Assembly (NCBI GenBank): GCA_913776245.1 | Contig: CAJYLO010000025.1 | Location: 173,530-237,529, forward strand | Length of the DNA: 64,000 nucleotides | Source of the DNA: an uncultured Chryseobacterium sp. | GTDB lineage: Bacteria > Bacteroidota > Bacteroidia > Flavobacteriales > Weeksellaceae | Direction: 5' to 3' | Shown here: positions 24,936 through 35,194 of the stretch, one piece after another | Layout of the letters: each line of letters begins with the position of its first letter | How positions within the stretch are numbered: the first letter of the stretch is position 1 | Notes under the pieces: model-generated | The model's database searches: none | Told to the model about the DNA's origin: nothing | The model's input: the letters and a program-made list of their open reading frames with translations, nothing else | Program-made: the position numbers and the translations under genes

Positions 24936-27752
24936 ATGAAGCCATTTTTTTTGTGCCTGACTTTATGCTTTTTTTATTTCTCTGCAAAAGCGCAGCGAGA
25001 CACTGTCACAATCCATGCCAGGCTGAATGAGGACCAGAAAACCATTTCTGTTGAACAGGTGCTTGTTTACCATAACACTCATCAGAAATCCATCAGCCAG
25101 ATCAAGCTTCTGAATTGGGTTGCAGCATACCAAAACAGAAAAACCTATCTTCTGAAAAGAAAAGTTGAAGACCGTAAAAAAGATCTTTATTTTGCAAAAC
25201 CAGATCAGCTCGGAAAGCTTGAAAGTCTTCAATATTCCTACGGAAATAACTTTTCTGAAGTGCTCAATAAGAATCAGGAAAATATTTATATTCCATTATC
25301 TGAATCACTGAATCCGGGAGAACGCATAAAGATTTCACTGAATTATCAGATCCGCTTGCCCGATGCCAGATTTACCGGTTACGGAATAGATGCCAATCAT
25401 ATTTTGCTGAAGTATTTCTTTCTGGTGCCGGAAACTTTCGAAGACGAAAATCAAAGCAACAGTTTTTACAGGGATACGGAAGAAACCGGTAATGCGGGAT
25501 CATTCTGGACTGTTGATTTTATAGTTCCGGAGAGCTGGAAATGCTATTCCAGCCTGGCCAGATATTCGGAATCCGGATTTTCAGGCATCTCAATTAATGA
25601 CCCGGAATTTCAGCTTTCAAAAAATAATCATCCTGGGTTTCAGCCTGAAATTGATGGGCAAAAAGTCAATATCCAGCTCGGTTACGACATTTCCGAATAT
25701 CAACAGAAAATACTTGAGCCTGTTTTAGTCAATCATCTTAGTTTTCTCAAAAGCAAAACCGGAAACCTGCCGGAAAATATTTTCATCACACAAAAATTTC
25801 TTAACAAAGAAGAATTTTTTGGTATTGATGACATTAAATTCTGGAAATTCAAATACCAACTTTTTACAGATTATGAAAAAGCTGACCTTGATTATTTCAG
25901 CCTGCTATCAAAAAAAGTCATTGATGAAAACCTCATCACCAATAAAACCAATGATCACTGGTTAAAAAACGGCTTAAAATCTTATCTCGAAATTCAGTAT
26001 CTTAAAAAGTTTTATCCAAATCATCAATTATTAGGCAACCTACCTGATAATGTTAAAATACTCGGAATCAAACCATTGAAAGTTTTTCATGCATCAAAAC
26101 TGAAACTGTCGGAGCGTTATGGACTTGCCTATCATTACATTTACACTCAGAATCTGGATCAGAAAATTACAACGCCTTATCATCAGCTCAGTAATTTCAA
26201 TACAACAGCCATAAGCCAGTTTGAAACCGGAAGTTTGCTTAATTACATTTCCGAATATCAAGGCTCGGAACAATTTGACTTATTTCTAAAGAATTATCTT
26301 TCTTACAATTACCAAAAAAAATCATCTGGTTCGGATTTTCTGAAAGCATTGGAAAAAGCAACAGACGGAAACTCCGATTTTTTGGAACGAATGATGAATG
26401 AAAAGCACAGAGTCAATTTTAACCTGAAAAGTATCAAGGAAAAAAATCAAAATTATAATGTTCATCTGCGTTCCAGAAATGCCGATCTAATTCCTCTTAA
26501 AATACAGTCCGAAACAAGAGAAGGCGGTAAAAATACTTTCTGGAAAAGCGAAAAAGAGGTTAGCAAAGATTCTGTATCAATTCCAAATAATAGTATTTAC
26601 AAAATCGTTCTGAACGATGATTATATCTTCCCGGAAACCAATTACAGAGATAATTACATCTACACGAAAGGATTATTCTCTAATGCGAAAAAGATCCGAT
26701 TCAAACTTATAAAAGATATTCAGAATCCTGAATACAACGAGATTTTCCTGACTCCCCGTCTTACTTTCAATGCATATGATAAAGTATTGATTGGACTTAA
26801 TTTTAAGAACCAGGGAATATTCGACCAGAAATTTGATTACTCGGTGACACCATATTACAGTACCGGAACAGGCAAACTTACAGGATCCGGAGCGTTGAAC
26901 TACTCTATTCTGCCCCCAAACAGTTTCTTCAGAAGATGGAACTTCGGTGTATCGGGTTCGTATTTTCATTATGATAATGATTTGGCTTACAAAAGATTTG
27001 GCGCAGGAACATCCTTTGATTTTCAAAAGAATCCGAGAAGTGCCATTGGCAGGAGCTTATATTTCTCATATAATTACTATGAAAGAGAGCTTACACCACT
27101 GATGATCCTTAATAATCAATACTCTAAATATAATCTCTGGAACATTGGTTATTCTTATTCTGACAACAGGCTGATCCACGAAAAATATATCGGAACCAAT
27201 TTCCAGTGGATGGAAGATTTTCAGAAAATTTCTGCTGAAGCATTTTACCGCTGGGAATTTGCAAAAGACAAAAAAGTGAGCTTCAGGCTATTTGCCGGTT
27301 ATTTCCTGAGAAATGACACTAAAAATTCTTTATTCAATTACGGAATTTCCAGAGTATCTAACTACAGCTTTTCCTACGGACTTCTGGGTCAAAGTGCCAC
27401 ATCCGGAATTTTATCCCAGCAGTTTATCTTAGCTGAAGGCGGCTTTAAATCATTTTTTAACACCTCGGTTAATCAGTTTATTACGAGCGCTAATGTAGAT
27501 TCGCATTTATGGAAATGGTTTAACCTGTATGCAGATGCCGGCATTTATAAAAATAAGACGAGGCAGGCAGAGTTTATATGGGATTCCGGTGTTAAAGTAA
27601 AAGTAGTTCCGGATTTTCTGGAGATCTATTTTCCTGTTGCTTCAAGCTTGGGATTTGAGCCCGGCTTCAAGGATTACGGACGCAGGATCCGCTATACACT
27701 GGTTCTCAATCTCGGTGCGCTGATTAACAACCTGAGAAGAGGGGTGTTCTAA
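24936..27752 (+). CDS. M1-peptidase-like protein fused to a beta-barrel, metal site lost
   Basis: A 938-residue exported protein (signal peptide to about residue 20, SAKAQ). Residues about 20-480 follow the layout of M1 aminopeptidases: a beta-saddle N-domain (LNPGERIKISLNYQIRLPD) and a helical domain with the segment DHWLKNGLKSYLEIQYL (340-356), which matches the part containing the second glutamate ligand. No HExxH appears where it should lie (around 320-345), so it is probably catalytically dead. From about residue 600 to the end, alternating aromatic strands (FRRWNFGVSGSYFHYDNDL, ending RYTLVLNLGALINNLRRGVF) look like an outer-membrane barrel of about 14-16 strands. Function unknown. Confidence 0.75.
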   Translation: MKPFFLCLTLCFFYFSAKAQRDTVTIHARLNEDQKTISVEQVLVYHNTHQKSISQIKLLNWVAAYQNRKTYLLKRKVEDRKKDLYFAKPDQLGKLESLQYSYGNNFSEVLNKNQENIYIPLSESLNPGERIKISLNYQIRLPDARFTGYGIDANHILLKYFFLVPETFEDENQSNSFYRDTEETGNAGSFWTVDFIVPESWKCYSSLARYSESGFSGISINDPEFQLSKNNHPGFQPEIDGQKVNIQLGYDISEYQQKILEPVLVNHLSFLKSKTGNLPENIFITQKFLNKEEFFGIDDIKFWKFKYQLFTDYEKADLDYFSLLSKKVIDENLITNKTNDHWLKNGLKSYLEIQYLKKFYPNHQLLGNLPDNVKILGIKPLKVFHASKLKLSERYGLAYHYIYTQNLDQKITTPYHQLSNFNTTAISQFETGSLLNYISEYQGSEQFDLFLKNYLSYNYQKKSSGSDFLKALEKATDGNSDFLERMMNEKHRVNFNLKSIKEKNQNYNVHLRSRNADLIPLKIQSETREGGKNTFWKSEKEVSKDSVSIPNNSIYKIVLNDDYIFPETNYRDNYIYTKGLFSNAKKIRFKLIKDIQNPEYNEIFLTPRLTFNAYDKVLIGLNFKNQGIFDQKFDYSVTPYYSTGTGKLTGSGALNYSILPPNSFFRRWNFGVSGSYFHYDNDLAYKRFGAGTSFDFQKNPRSAIGRSLYFSYNYYERELTPLMILNNQYSKYNLWNIGYSYSDNRLIHEKYIGTNFQWMEDFQKISAEAFYRWEFAKDKKVSFRLFAGYFLRNDTKNSLFNYGISRVSNYSFSYGLLGQSATSGILSQQFILAEGGFKSFFNTSVNQFITSANVDSHLWKWFNLYADAGIYKNKTRQAEFIWDSGVKVKVVPDFLEIYFPVASSLGFEPGFKDYGRRIRYTLVLNLGALINNLRRGVF

Positions 27753-27776
27753 AAAAGAAAACCACCGTAATGGTGG
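27751..27776. terminator. Short hairpin between convergent genes
   Basis: CCACC-GTAAT-GGTGG (stem extended by A-T) lies 10 nt after the barrel gene. The A run on its left gives a T tail on the minus strand, so it may also stop transcription of the TonB receptor gene, though about 150 nt downstream of it. Confidence 0.45.
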
Positions 27777-27927
27777 CTATCTTTATATATTGAAATGGTT
27801 ATTAGTTTTGTTTAAATTTGCTTTAGCAAAAGTATTATATCTTATAACATAATTTTATCCCATAATGCCGTGATATATTTATAGATAATTCGATTTTGTG
27901 TATCTACTGTAGCTAATCGTTTTTTGC

Positions 27928-30093
27928 TTAAAAGTGATATTTCATATTAAAGCCCGTAAAATAATACGCATTTTTTGGACCCGGATTGATATCAGTAAAC
28001 TGCCCGGGATAATTAGATCCCGCATCGGAATCATTTATATTATTACCCAAGAATAAGAAAGTATAATTCTTCTGACCGGTTAGATTATTGCCCATAACAA
28101 AAATATCTATGTCGAACTTTTCAAAAGATTTCTGATACCCTAATTTTGCATTGAAAAGGCCAAAACCTTTTATCTTATTATTATTCCCGAAATCTGAATA
28201 CACATTGCCTAAATAATTATAGGTGTTATTAAGATAAAGCCCGACTTTAGTATGAATATCTAAACCAACAGCATATTTATTTCTGGGTACGCCAACAACT
28301 GTTTTATGAGTATAATCTGATAGCTTCCCGCCAGAAACAGTTTTAAAATCAGCATATTTAAAATCATAATATGAGATATTGAAAAAAGGAATAATTTTCT
28401 GAATAAATCCTTGCGATGAATAACGATAGCCTAAGCTCATTTCTGCTCCTGTGTTTCTTTGGTTACCGGTATTATCCCAATAAGAATAGTTAACTGCCCC
28501 ATTGTTTCCGGTTAACTGAGTCAGTTTATTCTTTACATTAATCTGAAATAAGGATATCTGATAGTCAAACTTGGTATCCAGCAAAAGTCCCTGAACACTG
28601 AAATCCCACATTTTTGCTTTTTCCGGCTGCAAATTCTCATTTAATATATTAATATTAGTTGCTGAAATAAAATTATTCCCCGCAACCGGGGTATTATATC
28701 CCTCACTATAACTCAAATTAAATATTTGGTTTTTCCATTCTTTTTGCAAAGCAATATGTGGTGTAATAACGATATCATATTTTTTACTGAAAGATAGATT
28801 TTTATTATATTGATCCGTATTATTATAATATAATAAACCCGGGAATGATAATAAATCTTCACGATTATAATAAGTCGAATTAGCGCTCAACCCGGCTAAC
28901 AATGTCAGATTAAATGGTTTGTACAAAATCTTATCAATTAAGAAATAAGTCCCTTGACTATTTTCATATCTGAAATATGACCCCTTGTTTATCTGGCTGA
29001 CCTGTAATGGTATATCTACACTTCCTGTAAATCTGTAGTTGGAGATTTGTGATCGTGAGACTTGCATTTCCGCACCAAAATCTATTGTATTTTTAAAATC
29101 ACCTATATCATTGTTAAGTTGAAAAGTACTCCTGAAACCCATATTTGGATTGGTAGATGTTTCCAAAGCACCAGCTGCTATTCTGTCAAACGAGTTTCCT
29201 GAATAGAATAAAGTAGTCATATTTTTAAAATTCTTCGTGATGTCCCAGATATGACCTAAGCCTACTCTTGTAGAATTAAGCTTATTACCTGCATCTTTTC
29301 TAATATATGCAATGTTTCCTTCATCTATTCCCTGTTCATAAACAGAATAAGGAATTTGGCCGGAAACTTTTTCGTATGAATAGCCCTGGCTGGCAAACAA
29401 TGTAATTTTCTGCTGACCATTTAATTTAATCTCTCCGTTAAGATTGACAAAATTCTTCAAGCTAGAGCCGTGAGGTCTGTAGCCATCACTTTGAATGTGA
29501 CCGTAATTCAGATTTAATGAATAATTATCGCCTGTCGTATTGACCTGCGTTATTGACTGCATATGTTTGAATGAACCGGCTAAAAATTTTTCTGTGACAG
29601 TAGTTCCTTGTTTGTCATCAGATCTGGTATAGAATCTAACAACACCGCCTACTCCACCACCATACATTGTAGCAGCAGGGCCTTTGATTACTTCTATATT
29701 ATTAACATAAGAAAAATCTACATCATCTAAAACGGTTATACCTTCTGCATTGGTTATAGGCATATTATTCCAATAGAACTTTACGCCCCAGTTATTAAAT
29801 TTTTGATCATTTCCATAACCTCGCAGTACAATTCTCTGTCCGCCAAGCTGCGTTCTTTTATCCACCTGAACACCTGCCATTGTAGAAAGCGTCTGATCTA
29901 TATACGCTGAATTATTTCTGTTCAGCTCATCTTCGGAAAGTGTTTCTGTGGACTGGGCATGTCTTTTAAATTCGGCTCTTTCTTTTTTTACTTTGGTTCT
30001 TGCATTAATTGTAACCTGTTCTATATCTTGCTGTTGGGCATAAGCTGATAGTGATGCTAATAGCGCCACAACCATAATGTATTTGTTTTTCAT
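27928..30093 (-). CDS. TonB-dependent siderophore-type receptor
   Basis: A 721-residue outer-membrane receptor: signal peptide (to SAYAQ, about residue 19), a short region, the plug domain (about 45-155, with TMAGVQVDKRTQLGGQRIVLR and EVIKGPAATMYGGGVGGVV) and a 22-strand barrel. It has no carboxypeptidase-like N-domain, unlike the receptor at 10422, and resembles the FecA/iron-complex group in length and plug motifs. The barrel ends FTGFNMKYHF, with the terminal aromatic needed for Bam insertion. No siderophore or permease genes are near. Energy would come from TonB-ExbBD. The ligand is not predictable. Confidence 0.9.
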   Translation of the reverse strand: MKNKYIMVVALLASLSAYAQQQDIEQVTINARTKVKKERAEFKRHAQSTETLSEDELNRNNSAYIDQTLSTMAGVQVDKRTQLGGQRIVLRGYGNDQKFNNWGVKFYWNNMPITNAEGITVLDDVDFSYVNNIEVIKGPAATMYGGGVGGVVRFYTRSDDKQGTTVTEKFLAGSFKHMQSITQVNTTGDNYSLNLNYGHIQSDGYRPHGSSLKNFVNLNGEIKLNGQQKITLFASQGYSYEKVSGQIPYSVYEQGIDEGNIAYIRKDAGNKLNSTRVGLGHIWDITKNFKNMTTLFYSGNSFDRIAAGALETSTNPNMGFRSTFQLNNDIGDFKNTIDFGAEMQVSRSQISNYRFTGSVDIPLQVSQINKGSYFRYENSQGTYFLIDKILYKPFNLTLLAGLSANSTYYNREDLLSFPGLLYYNNTDQYNKNLSFSKKYDIVITPHIALQKEWKNQIFNLSYSEGYNTPVAGNNFISATNINILNENLQPEKAKMWDFSVQGLLLDTKFDYQISLFQINVKNKLTQLTGNNGAVNYSYWDNTGNQRNTGAEMSLGYRYSSQGFIQKIIPFFNISYYDFKYADFKTVSGGKLSDYTHKTVVGVPRNKYAVGLDIHTKVGLYLNNTYNYLGNVYSDFGNNNKIKGFGLFNAKLGYQKSFEKFDIDIFVMGNNLTGQKNYTFLFLGNNINDSDAGSNYPGQFTDINPGPKNAYYFTGFNMKYHF

Positions 30094-30236
30094 TGAGTTA
30101 CTTTAAAGTTTGACTGAAATCTGGAAAATATGACTACATCTCAAATTCGATAGAAAATATTTTTCTTAATCTGAGATGCAGTGCATAAACCTGTATTTAC
30201 TGTAAAGGGTAATGATCTTCCAGAAAAAATAATAAT

Positions 30237-33200
30237 CTATTTATTTTTTCTTTCGGTAATATCCAGATTATTATCGGTTAATCCTTGCTTTATAATTTTT
30301 TTGGAGACTTTTCCTTTATCGGATTCAAATACAAAATAATAAATACCTGCAGGAATATTTGTAAAGTCAATTACACCTTTTTTTACGAGCTCAAGAGTTT
30401 TTATTATGTTTCCATAATTATTTATTACAAAAGCTTTTTTACCTATTAATTCTTTGTCATTAATCTGATAGTTCAGATTAGTAACAACTGGTATCGGGTA
30501 TAACTTTATAGCATCATCTTTGGAGAGTTCGGAATGCTTCTCGTTTGGTGAACTTTCAAATTCCTCTTCTTCCTCACCAAACTTCTGGTGAGCCCAATTT
30601 ATTTTTGCTTCGCTGTATTTTATTTGAGAATCTGTTGCACCGAATTTGCTATATGGAGTTTCCATGTTATTTTCCATCAGGCTATTGATCCTTAAATAAC
30701 TCTCAGGCTTCAGGAGTGTTCCTCTTTCAACCGTAATAAAATTTCTGGCGATTACTTCTGCTCTTGAACTCATAGTTACATCTCCGGAAGTAAAAACAGA
30801 ATTAACATTATTACCAATCTTCACATTATCGTTGGACTCAAATTTATAATTTCCATTGTTTAAAACCGGTGATAATCTGTTGTAAAAATTATCATTCTGT
30901 ATAGAAATATTTTGGTCGTAAACGTTAGTCCTGCCATTTCCTGTCATATTAATCTTTTCCAAACCAGAGTAATAATTTGAATTGATGAAATTACCCGTAA
31001 CGTTATGAGTTTTATAATAATAGCTTGAGTAAAAATTCAGATACGAATTATTCAGTGTCAAAAGCGTATTGTCAATATTGTCATAAAAAGAGCCATTATA
31101 AACATTTAGCGAAGCATCATTAAGTGTTAGATTTCCTGTTTGCAAAGTAGCATCTTCAAAATTATTAACAGTGTAATTATTAAGTGTGACATTTTTTACT
31201 GTAAAATAGGAATCTCTTGAACCAATTACAAACGATTTGTTACTTGAGTTAGAAGAGGATAAAACTCCCCCGTCCCAAATAATTTTCGCTCCGGGTTCTA
31301 ATATTATATTTTTTGCTGTAATATCAGATGAATTAACATGAAGTGTTATATCACGCTTTATTCTTAAGTCACCACATATATTGACTGTTGTATTACTCCA
31401 ACTTGTATCAGTCATTATTAGCTGATCTTTACAGCTAGGTAGCGGGGCGCTCCACACGCCACTACCTGCTGTGCCAATTACTATTTCATCAAAATAATCA
31501 TCAATGTATATGTTCGAAACAATACATCTTGGCAAACCGTTTCCATACACTTTCCATTGGGTAGTGGTTTTATCCAGATAGAAAAGCCCATAATCTGTTC
31601 CTAAAAATAAGATATCCCTGTTTTCATCATATTCAATAGTACTGACAGGATAGTTGCCAGGTGTATTTACTGGCAATCCTAAAGAAGAAACATTAGAGAG
31701 ATTGTAGGAGATATTGTTCCAATTTTGACCAAAGTCTGTACTCTCATATACCTTCTGATCTTTCAAGCCTGCTGTCCCAAATGTCACCCATATTCTATTC
31801 GGATTATAATCGTCCATAGTTACCCAAGAAATAGGTATTGATAAAGTATTCAAAACATCAGGTAAGCCCGGATCCGCATTTTTAATATTTTGCCCAATTT
31901 CCTCCCAAGATATACCTCTATCTTTTGAATAAAACAATTTGTTATGATCTGGTGTATCTTCTGAAAAAGTAGCAATTTCATTATAAGTAACCGGAAGAAT
32001 GATATTTTTATTACTATTAAGACCAACCTTTGCTAGTACCGGCAAAATACCAACATCACTAGTAGTCGTGTTAAATATCGAAGGAAAGATGTTAGATTGT
32101 GTATTTCCTTTATAAACATAATATCTACCATTAAATAAATTTTGACTGTTTTTTACTGGATATCCCCAATGATAGTGTATATCAGCATCCAAAGGGTCTT
32201 CTAACATATCCCAGACAGGCCAACCAGGATTTTTAGAAGCTCCGCTATCATTAGAAATAAAATCACCATATACATTTGAAAAATAAATTCGGCCCGTATG
32301 TGGACTCGTGTAAACGGTTCCTTCATGATTATTTGTGAAAAATGTTTGGGATTGATTATATGGTGGTGTTAAGCTTAATTTATTCCTATAGAATCCATCG
32401 TCTTGTGTACCTAAATCAAAAATTCTTTCCGAAGGACTGGAATAATAGCCCATATTGTTAATAATATGTGCTACTAGATTTCCCGAAATATTTGTCCATG
32501 TCACGCCATTATCCGGACTTATTGACACTCCTCCATCGTGGCCTAATACTAAATAATTAGTTCCATTATAGGTTGTAAATGCGAGGGCCCGCGAGTCATC
32601 GTGTGTCTTTTGATAAATCAAATTATTTAGAGAAGAATTATTTACCGTCGCATCAGTAAACTTATAAAAACCTGGCATTCCTAACAGATAATAGTTTAAA
32701 ACATTGCTTAAATTGTTTACTTTTATATCATTATTTCCATAACTGTTGACAGTTTTGATTAGCTGAAAGTTTTGCCAATCGGTACTTTTAAAAATATAGG
32801 CATTATTATTTTTTGCCTGAAGCATAACATAGGTACTCCCACCATAATTAGTAATATTAGAATTCGTAATCTGACCACTTCCAATTCCTGCCAATGCTCT
32901 AAAGTAACTTTCTTTTTCCTCCCAAGTAGCTCCCCCATCAGTTGAACGAAATATTTTGTTTACAGAGCCGTCTCCTCTTCCTGCAACCCAAACTGTATTT
33001 GGATCTGATGGATTAACATCTACATTTTCTAATGCTACTTGAACGCCATTACAAAGTTGCGGACCAGCTTCGTACCAAGAATCACCGAAATTTATCGACT
33101 TATATACTCTTTTTCTAGAGTTAGCATACATAATACCTGTTCCAGTGGGTTCTGAAAAACCCATACAATCGAATCCTTTGTCATTATCAGGCATAGTAGG

Positions 33201-33668
33201 AACACTCCATGTCTGACCATTGTCTTGAGACTTTATGACACCTAATCCATATAAATTTCTAAATTGTCCGTGGGTATTAGAATAATGTCTATTTCCAAAC
33301 CAAAATAAGGCACAAGACGATGCATACAAGACATTATTTTTTTTTACAATTTTCCTTACTGTCTGTACAGGAAGATTATTAGTAATTTTGTTCCAGGTCA
33401 CATTAGGCACTCCATTTATAGCATTATAGCTTTCGTAGATACCACCTCCAAAAACACCGATTAACATATGATTAGCATCTGATGGATCTACCCAAATAGA
33501 CTGAACGTTACTATTTCCTATATTTCTTACACCATTTCCATCACTACTAAATTGTATCCCATATGGATTTGTAGGCCAGTTTTGTTTACCCAGTTTTGTC
33601 CAATTCTGCGATTTGACCAAATTTGAAAGGACTAATAAAATAGAACAAAAAAAGATTATTTTTTTCAT
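30237..33668 (-). CDS. T9SS-exported Asp-box (sortilin-like) protein
   Basis: A 1143-residue secreted protein (signal peptide to about residue 20). The first about 730 residues form a beta-propeller of the VPS10/sialidase type with repeated Asp boxes: SQDNGQTW (147-154), SINFGDSW, STDGGATW, SPDNGVTW, SKDRGISW and STDFGQNW. About 740-1000 is asparagine-rich with many short repeats like those of right-handed helices (NLTLNDASLNVYNG). The C-terminus has a type A T9SS sorting domain (KLYPIPVVTNLNYQI, then GIYYFVF and KVSKKIIKQ) but continues 14 residues beyond the usual end. Its start lies 4 nt after the stop of the fibre-like gene; the two are one unit. Confidence 0.88.
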   Translation of the reverse strand: MKKIIFFCSILLVLSNLVKSQNWTKLGKQNWPTNPYGIQFSSDGNGVRNIGNSNVQSIWVDPSDANHMLIGVFGGGIYESYNAINGVPNVTWNKITNNLPVQTVRKIVKKNNVLYASSCALFWFGNRHYSNTHGQFRNLYGLGVIKSQDNGQTWSVPTMPDNDKGFDCMGFSEPTGTGIMYANSRKRVYKSINFGDSWYEAGPQLCNGVQVALENVDVNPSDPNTVWVAGRGDGSVNKIFRSTDGGATWEEKESYFRALAGIGSGQITNSNITNYGGSTYVMLQAKNNNAYIFKSTDWQNFQLIKTVNSYGNNDIKVNNLSNVLNYYLLGMPGFYKFTDATVNNSSLNNLIYQKTHDDSRALAFTTYNGTNYLVLGHDGGVSISPDNGVTWTNISGNLVAHIINNMGYYSSPSERIFDLGTQDDGFYRNKLSLTPPYNQSQTFFTNNHEGTVYTSPHTGRIYFSNVYGDFISNDSGASKNPGWPVWDMLEDPLDADIHYHWGYPVKNSQNLFNGRYYVYKGNTQSNIFPSIFNTTTSDVGILPVLAKVGLNSNKNIILPVTYNEIATFSEDTPDHNKLFYSKDRGISWEEIGQNIKNADPGLPDVLNTLSIPISWVTMDDYNPNRIWVTFGTAGLKDQKVYESTDFGQNWNNISYNLSNVSSLGLPVNTPGNYPVSTIEYDENRDILFLGTDYGLFYLDKTTTQWKVYGNGLPRCIVSNIYIDDYFDEIVIGTAGSGVWSAPLPSCKDQLIMTDTSWSNTTVNICGDLRIKRDITLHVNSSDITAKNIILEPGAKIIWDGGVLSSSNSSNKSFVIGSRDSYFTVKNVTLNNYTVNNFEDATLQTGNLTLNDASLNVYNGSFYDNIDNTLLTLNNSYLNFYSSYYYKTHNVTGNFINSNYYSGLEKINMTGNGRTNVYDQNISIQNDNFYNRLSPVLNNGNYKFESNDNVKIGNNVNSVFTSGDVTMSSRAEVIARNFITVERGTLLKPESYLRINSLMENNMETPYSKFGATDSQIKYSEAKINWAHQKFGEEEEEFESSPNEKHSELSKDDAIKLYPIPVVTNLNYQINDKELIGKKAFVINNYGNIIKTLELVKKGVIDFTNIPAGIYYFVFESDKGKVSKKIIKQGLTDNNLDITERKNK

Positions 33669-33672
33669 AACC

Positions 33673-34845
33673 TTATTTTTTATTTTGCGCTTCCAATTCC
33701 TCTATCCTTTTATCCTGTTTGATAAGATGCAATGTCAACTCCTCAACTTTTTTAAGTAGAAGAATGTTCATTTCTTTCAGCTCTATACCATTTTTGATAG
33801 CTTCCTCCGTACTTGGTACTTCTGGCAGATGTCCATTAGCAGTAATGTAGTTTTCAATATCTTTTAAGGACATTAACTTATAGTCTTTTGCAAAGACATA
33901 ATCTGCCCAAGCATTATCTGCAGCTATATCAACCTTTACTTTTTCTGTACGGATACCATCCTTTACGAAAAGTTTATATTTATTTCCATCAGAAGCTACA
34001 CCATCGGCAGGAAGTGCACTTGTAAACTGTCCTATACCAATAGTACCATTATTGCCTATAATCCAATCACCTATATTCAATTCATTATTTGGTGTAGCTG
34101 CTTTATTAGTTAAGTTATTACCGATATATATATTATTATTAGCGTTAAATATTTCTGCTGTAACATTGTTATAACCAACGGAAATATTATTATTGCCTGT
34201 TCTTAATAAAATAAAACTGTTACTCCCAATCGCGGTATTATTAGATGAATTGTTACCCAAACCTCTTAATGAGCTATTACCCACAGCAGTATTATCATTT
34301 CCCGTTATGCTATAAGCACTTCCTCCATTTAAAGCCAAATATCCTAAAGCGGTATTATTATTACCGGTAGTTAGACGACTTAAGGCATTCAAACCGACAC
34401 TAACATTATAATTACCTGTAGTACTATTTATTAAAGAATTTACTCCTAACGCAACATTAAAACTACCTGATGTATTACTTGCCAAAGAATTAAATCCAAT
34501 TGCTGTATTAGAATTACCTGTATTGTTAGCATTCATAGATCCTAGCCCTACAGCTACATTCGCATAATTAACACCACCAGCATTGTTTGAAGGAATTTCA
34601 TTACCACCTCCTATGTATATATTATTGGCCCAGGTAGGTGAAATGCTGGAATTGTAGAAAACGAGTCTACCATTTGTAGACAACCTCATTTTTTCAGTAT
34701 TATTAGTTTTAAAAACCAAATCTTTTGAATCTGTTGTCCCAATAAAATTAGTACCAGGTGTCGTTCCTGTGTTCCCTGTGAGTGACCATTGTGCCTTGAC
34801 AATACCTGTTAGCGCCAAAATGCAGAATAAAAATGCTTTTCTCAT
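33673..34845 (-). CDS. Beta-roll fibre-like protein with coiled-coil end
   Basis: A 390-residue exported protein (signal peptide to KAQ, about residue 18). Residues about 95-235 consist of about six repeats of roughly 22 residues with the motif NTAIGxxSL (for example SNTAIGFNSLAS, NNTALGYLAL, DNTAVGNSSL), which is the left-handed beta-roll seen in heads of trimeric adhesins such as YadA. The C-terminal 90 residues (YKLMSLKDIENYI, NGHLPEVPS, ELKEMNILLLKKVEELT, KRIEELEAQ) form a conserved Bacteroidota tail-fibre-like ending with a coiled coil. There is no T9SS sorting domain or barrel anchor. It begins a unit with the Asp-box protein, 4 nt apart. Confidence 0.82.
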   Translation of the reverse strand: MRKAFLFCILALTGIVKAQWSLTGNTGTTPGTNFIGTTDSKDLVFKTNNTEKMRLSTNGRLVFYNSSISPTWANNIYIGGGNEIPSNNAGGVNYANVAVGLGSMNANNTGNSNTAIGFNSLASNTSGSFNVALGVNSLINSTTGNYNVSVGLNALSRLTTGNNNTALGYLALNGGSAYSITGNDNTAVGNSSLRGLGNNSSNNTAIGSNSFILLRTGNNNISVGYNNVTAEIFNANNNIYIGNNLTNKAATPNNELNIGDWIIGNNGTIGIGQFTSALPADGVASDGNKYKLFVKDGIRTEKVKVDIAADNAWADYVFAKDYKLMSLKDIENYITANGHLPEVPSTEEAIKNGIELKEMNILLLKKVEELTLHLIKQDKRIEELEAQNKK

Positions 34846-35194
34846 AATTGTAAAAAAATTAATTGTTATTATTTCTACAAATGTATGGGGTAGGCATCAT
34901 ATATTTTTATCACCTATTACCGTGATTTTTTTAACTATTACTGCCGTAAGAAAGTCTAAAATTATGCTTTGAGAATGCATTGCTCTTGAGAAAAAAACTA
35001 AAAAAATAGATTTTTAGCCGGGACATTTTTTACAAATATCTTACTAATAAAATTTTAGATAGTCATTAAGTTTTAAAAAAAATTAGAGCAGTACTTAATA
35101 AATAAAATTGTTCAGAAATTCAAATATAAAAAACCGTAAAAACAATGCTTGTTCTATAATTTAAGTTGGGTTATTTTTATAAAAAACTCTTATA
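34846..35194. other. AT-rich gap upstream of the adhesin-like unit
   Basis: A 349-bp gap between two minus-strand genes. It holds CAAATGTA at 34878-34885 (TACATTTG on the minus strand), a fitting -7 box about 33 nt before the fibre-like gene, but no CAA at the -33 distance. A 67-codon open frame on the plus strand overlaps the fibre gene start and looks fortuitous. No hairpin terminator for the GT-C gene was found; the rest is very AT-rich with no clear signal. Confidence 0.4.

Noticed and set aside
24928..24938. TATTTTTG directly before the ATG of the M1-like gene as a promoter box
   Set aside because: It ends at the start codon itself, so transcription would begin inside the gene; no TTG at -33. 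Probably chance in AT-rich sequence.
27928..34845. Polysaccharide-utilisation locus
   Set aside because: No SusD-like protein or glycoside hydrolase accompanies either TonB receptor.
33673..34845. Prophage tail fibre
   Set aside because: The beta-roll and C-terminal end resemble tail-fibre proteins, but no phage structural or lysis genes are near and a signal peptide is present.
34769..34972. 67-codon frame on the plus strand
   Set aside because: It overlaps the start of the fibre-like gene in antisense and shows no protein-like pattern.
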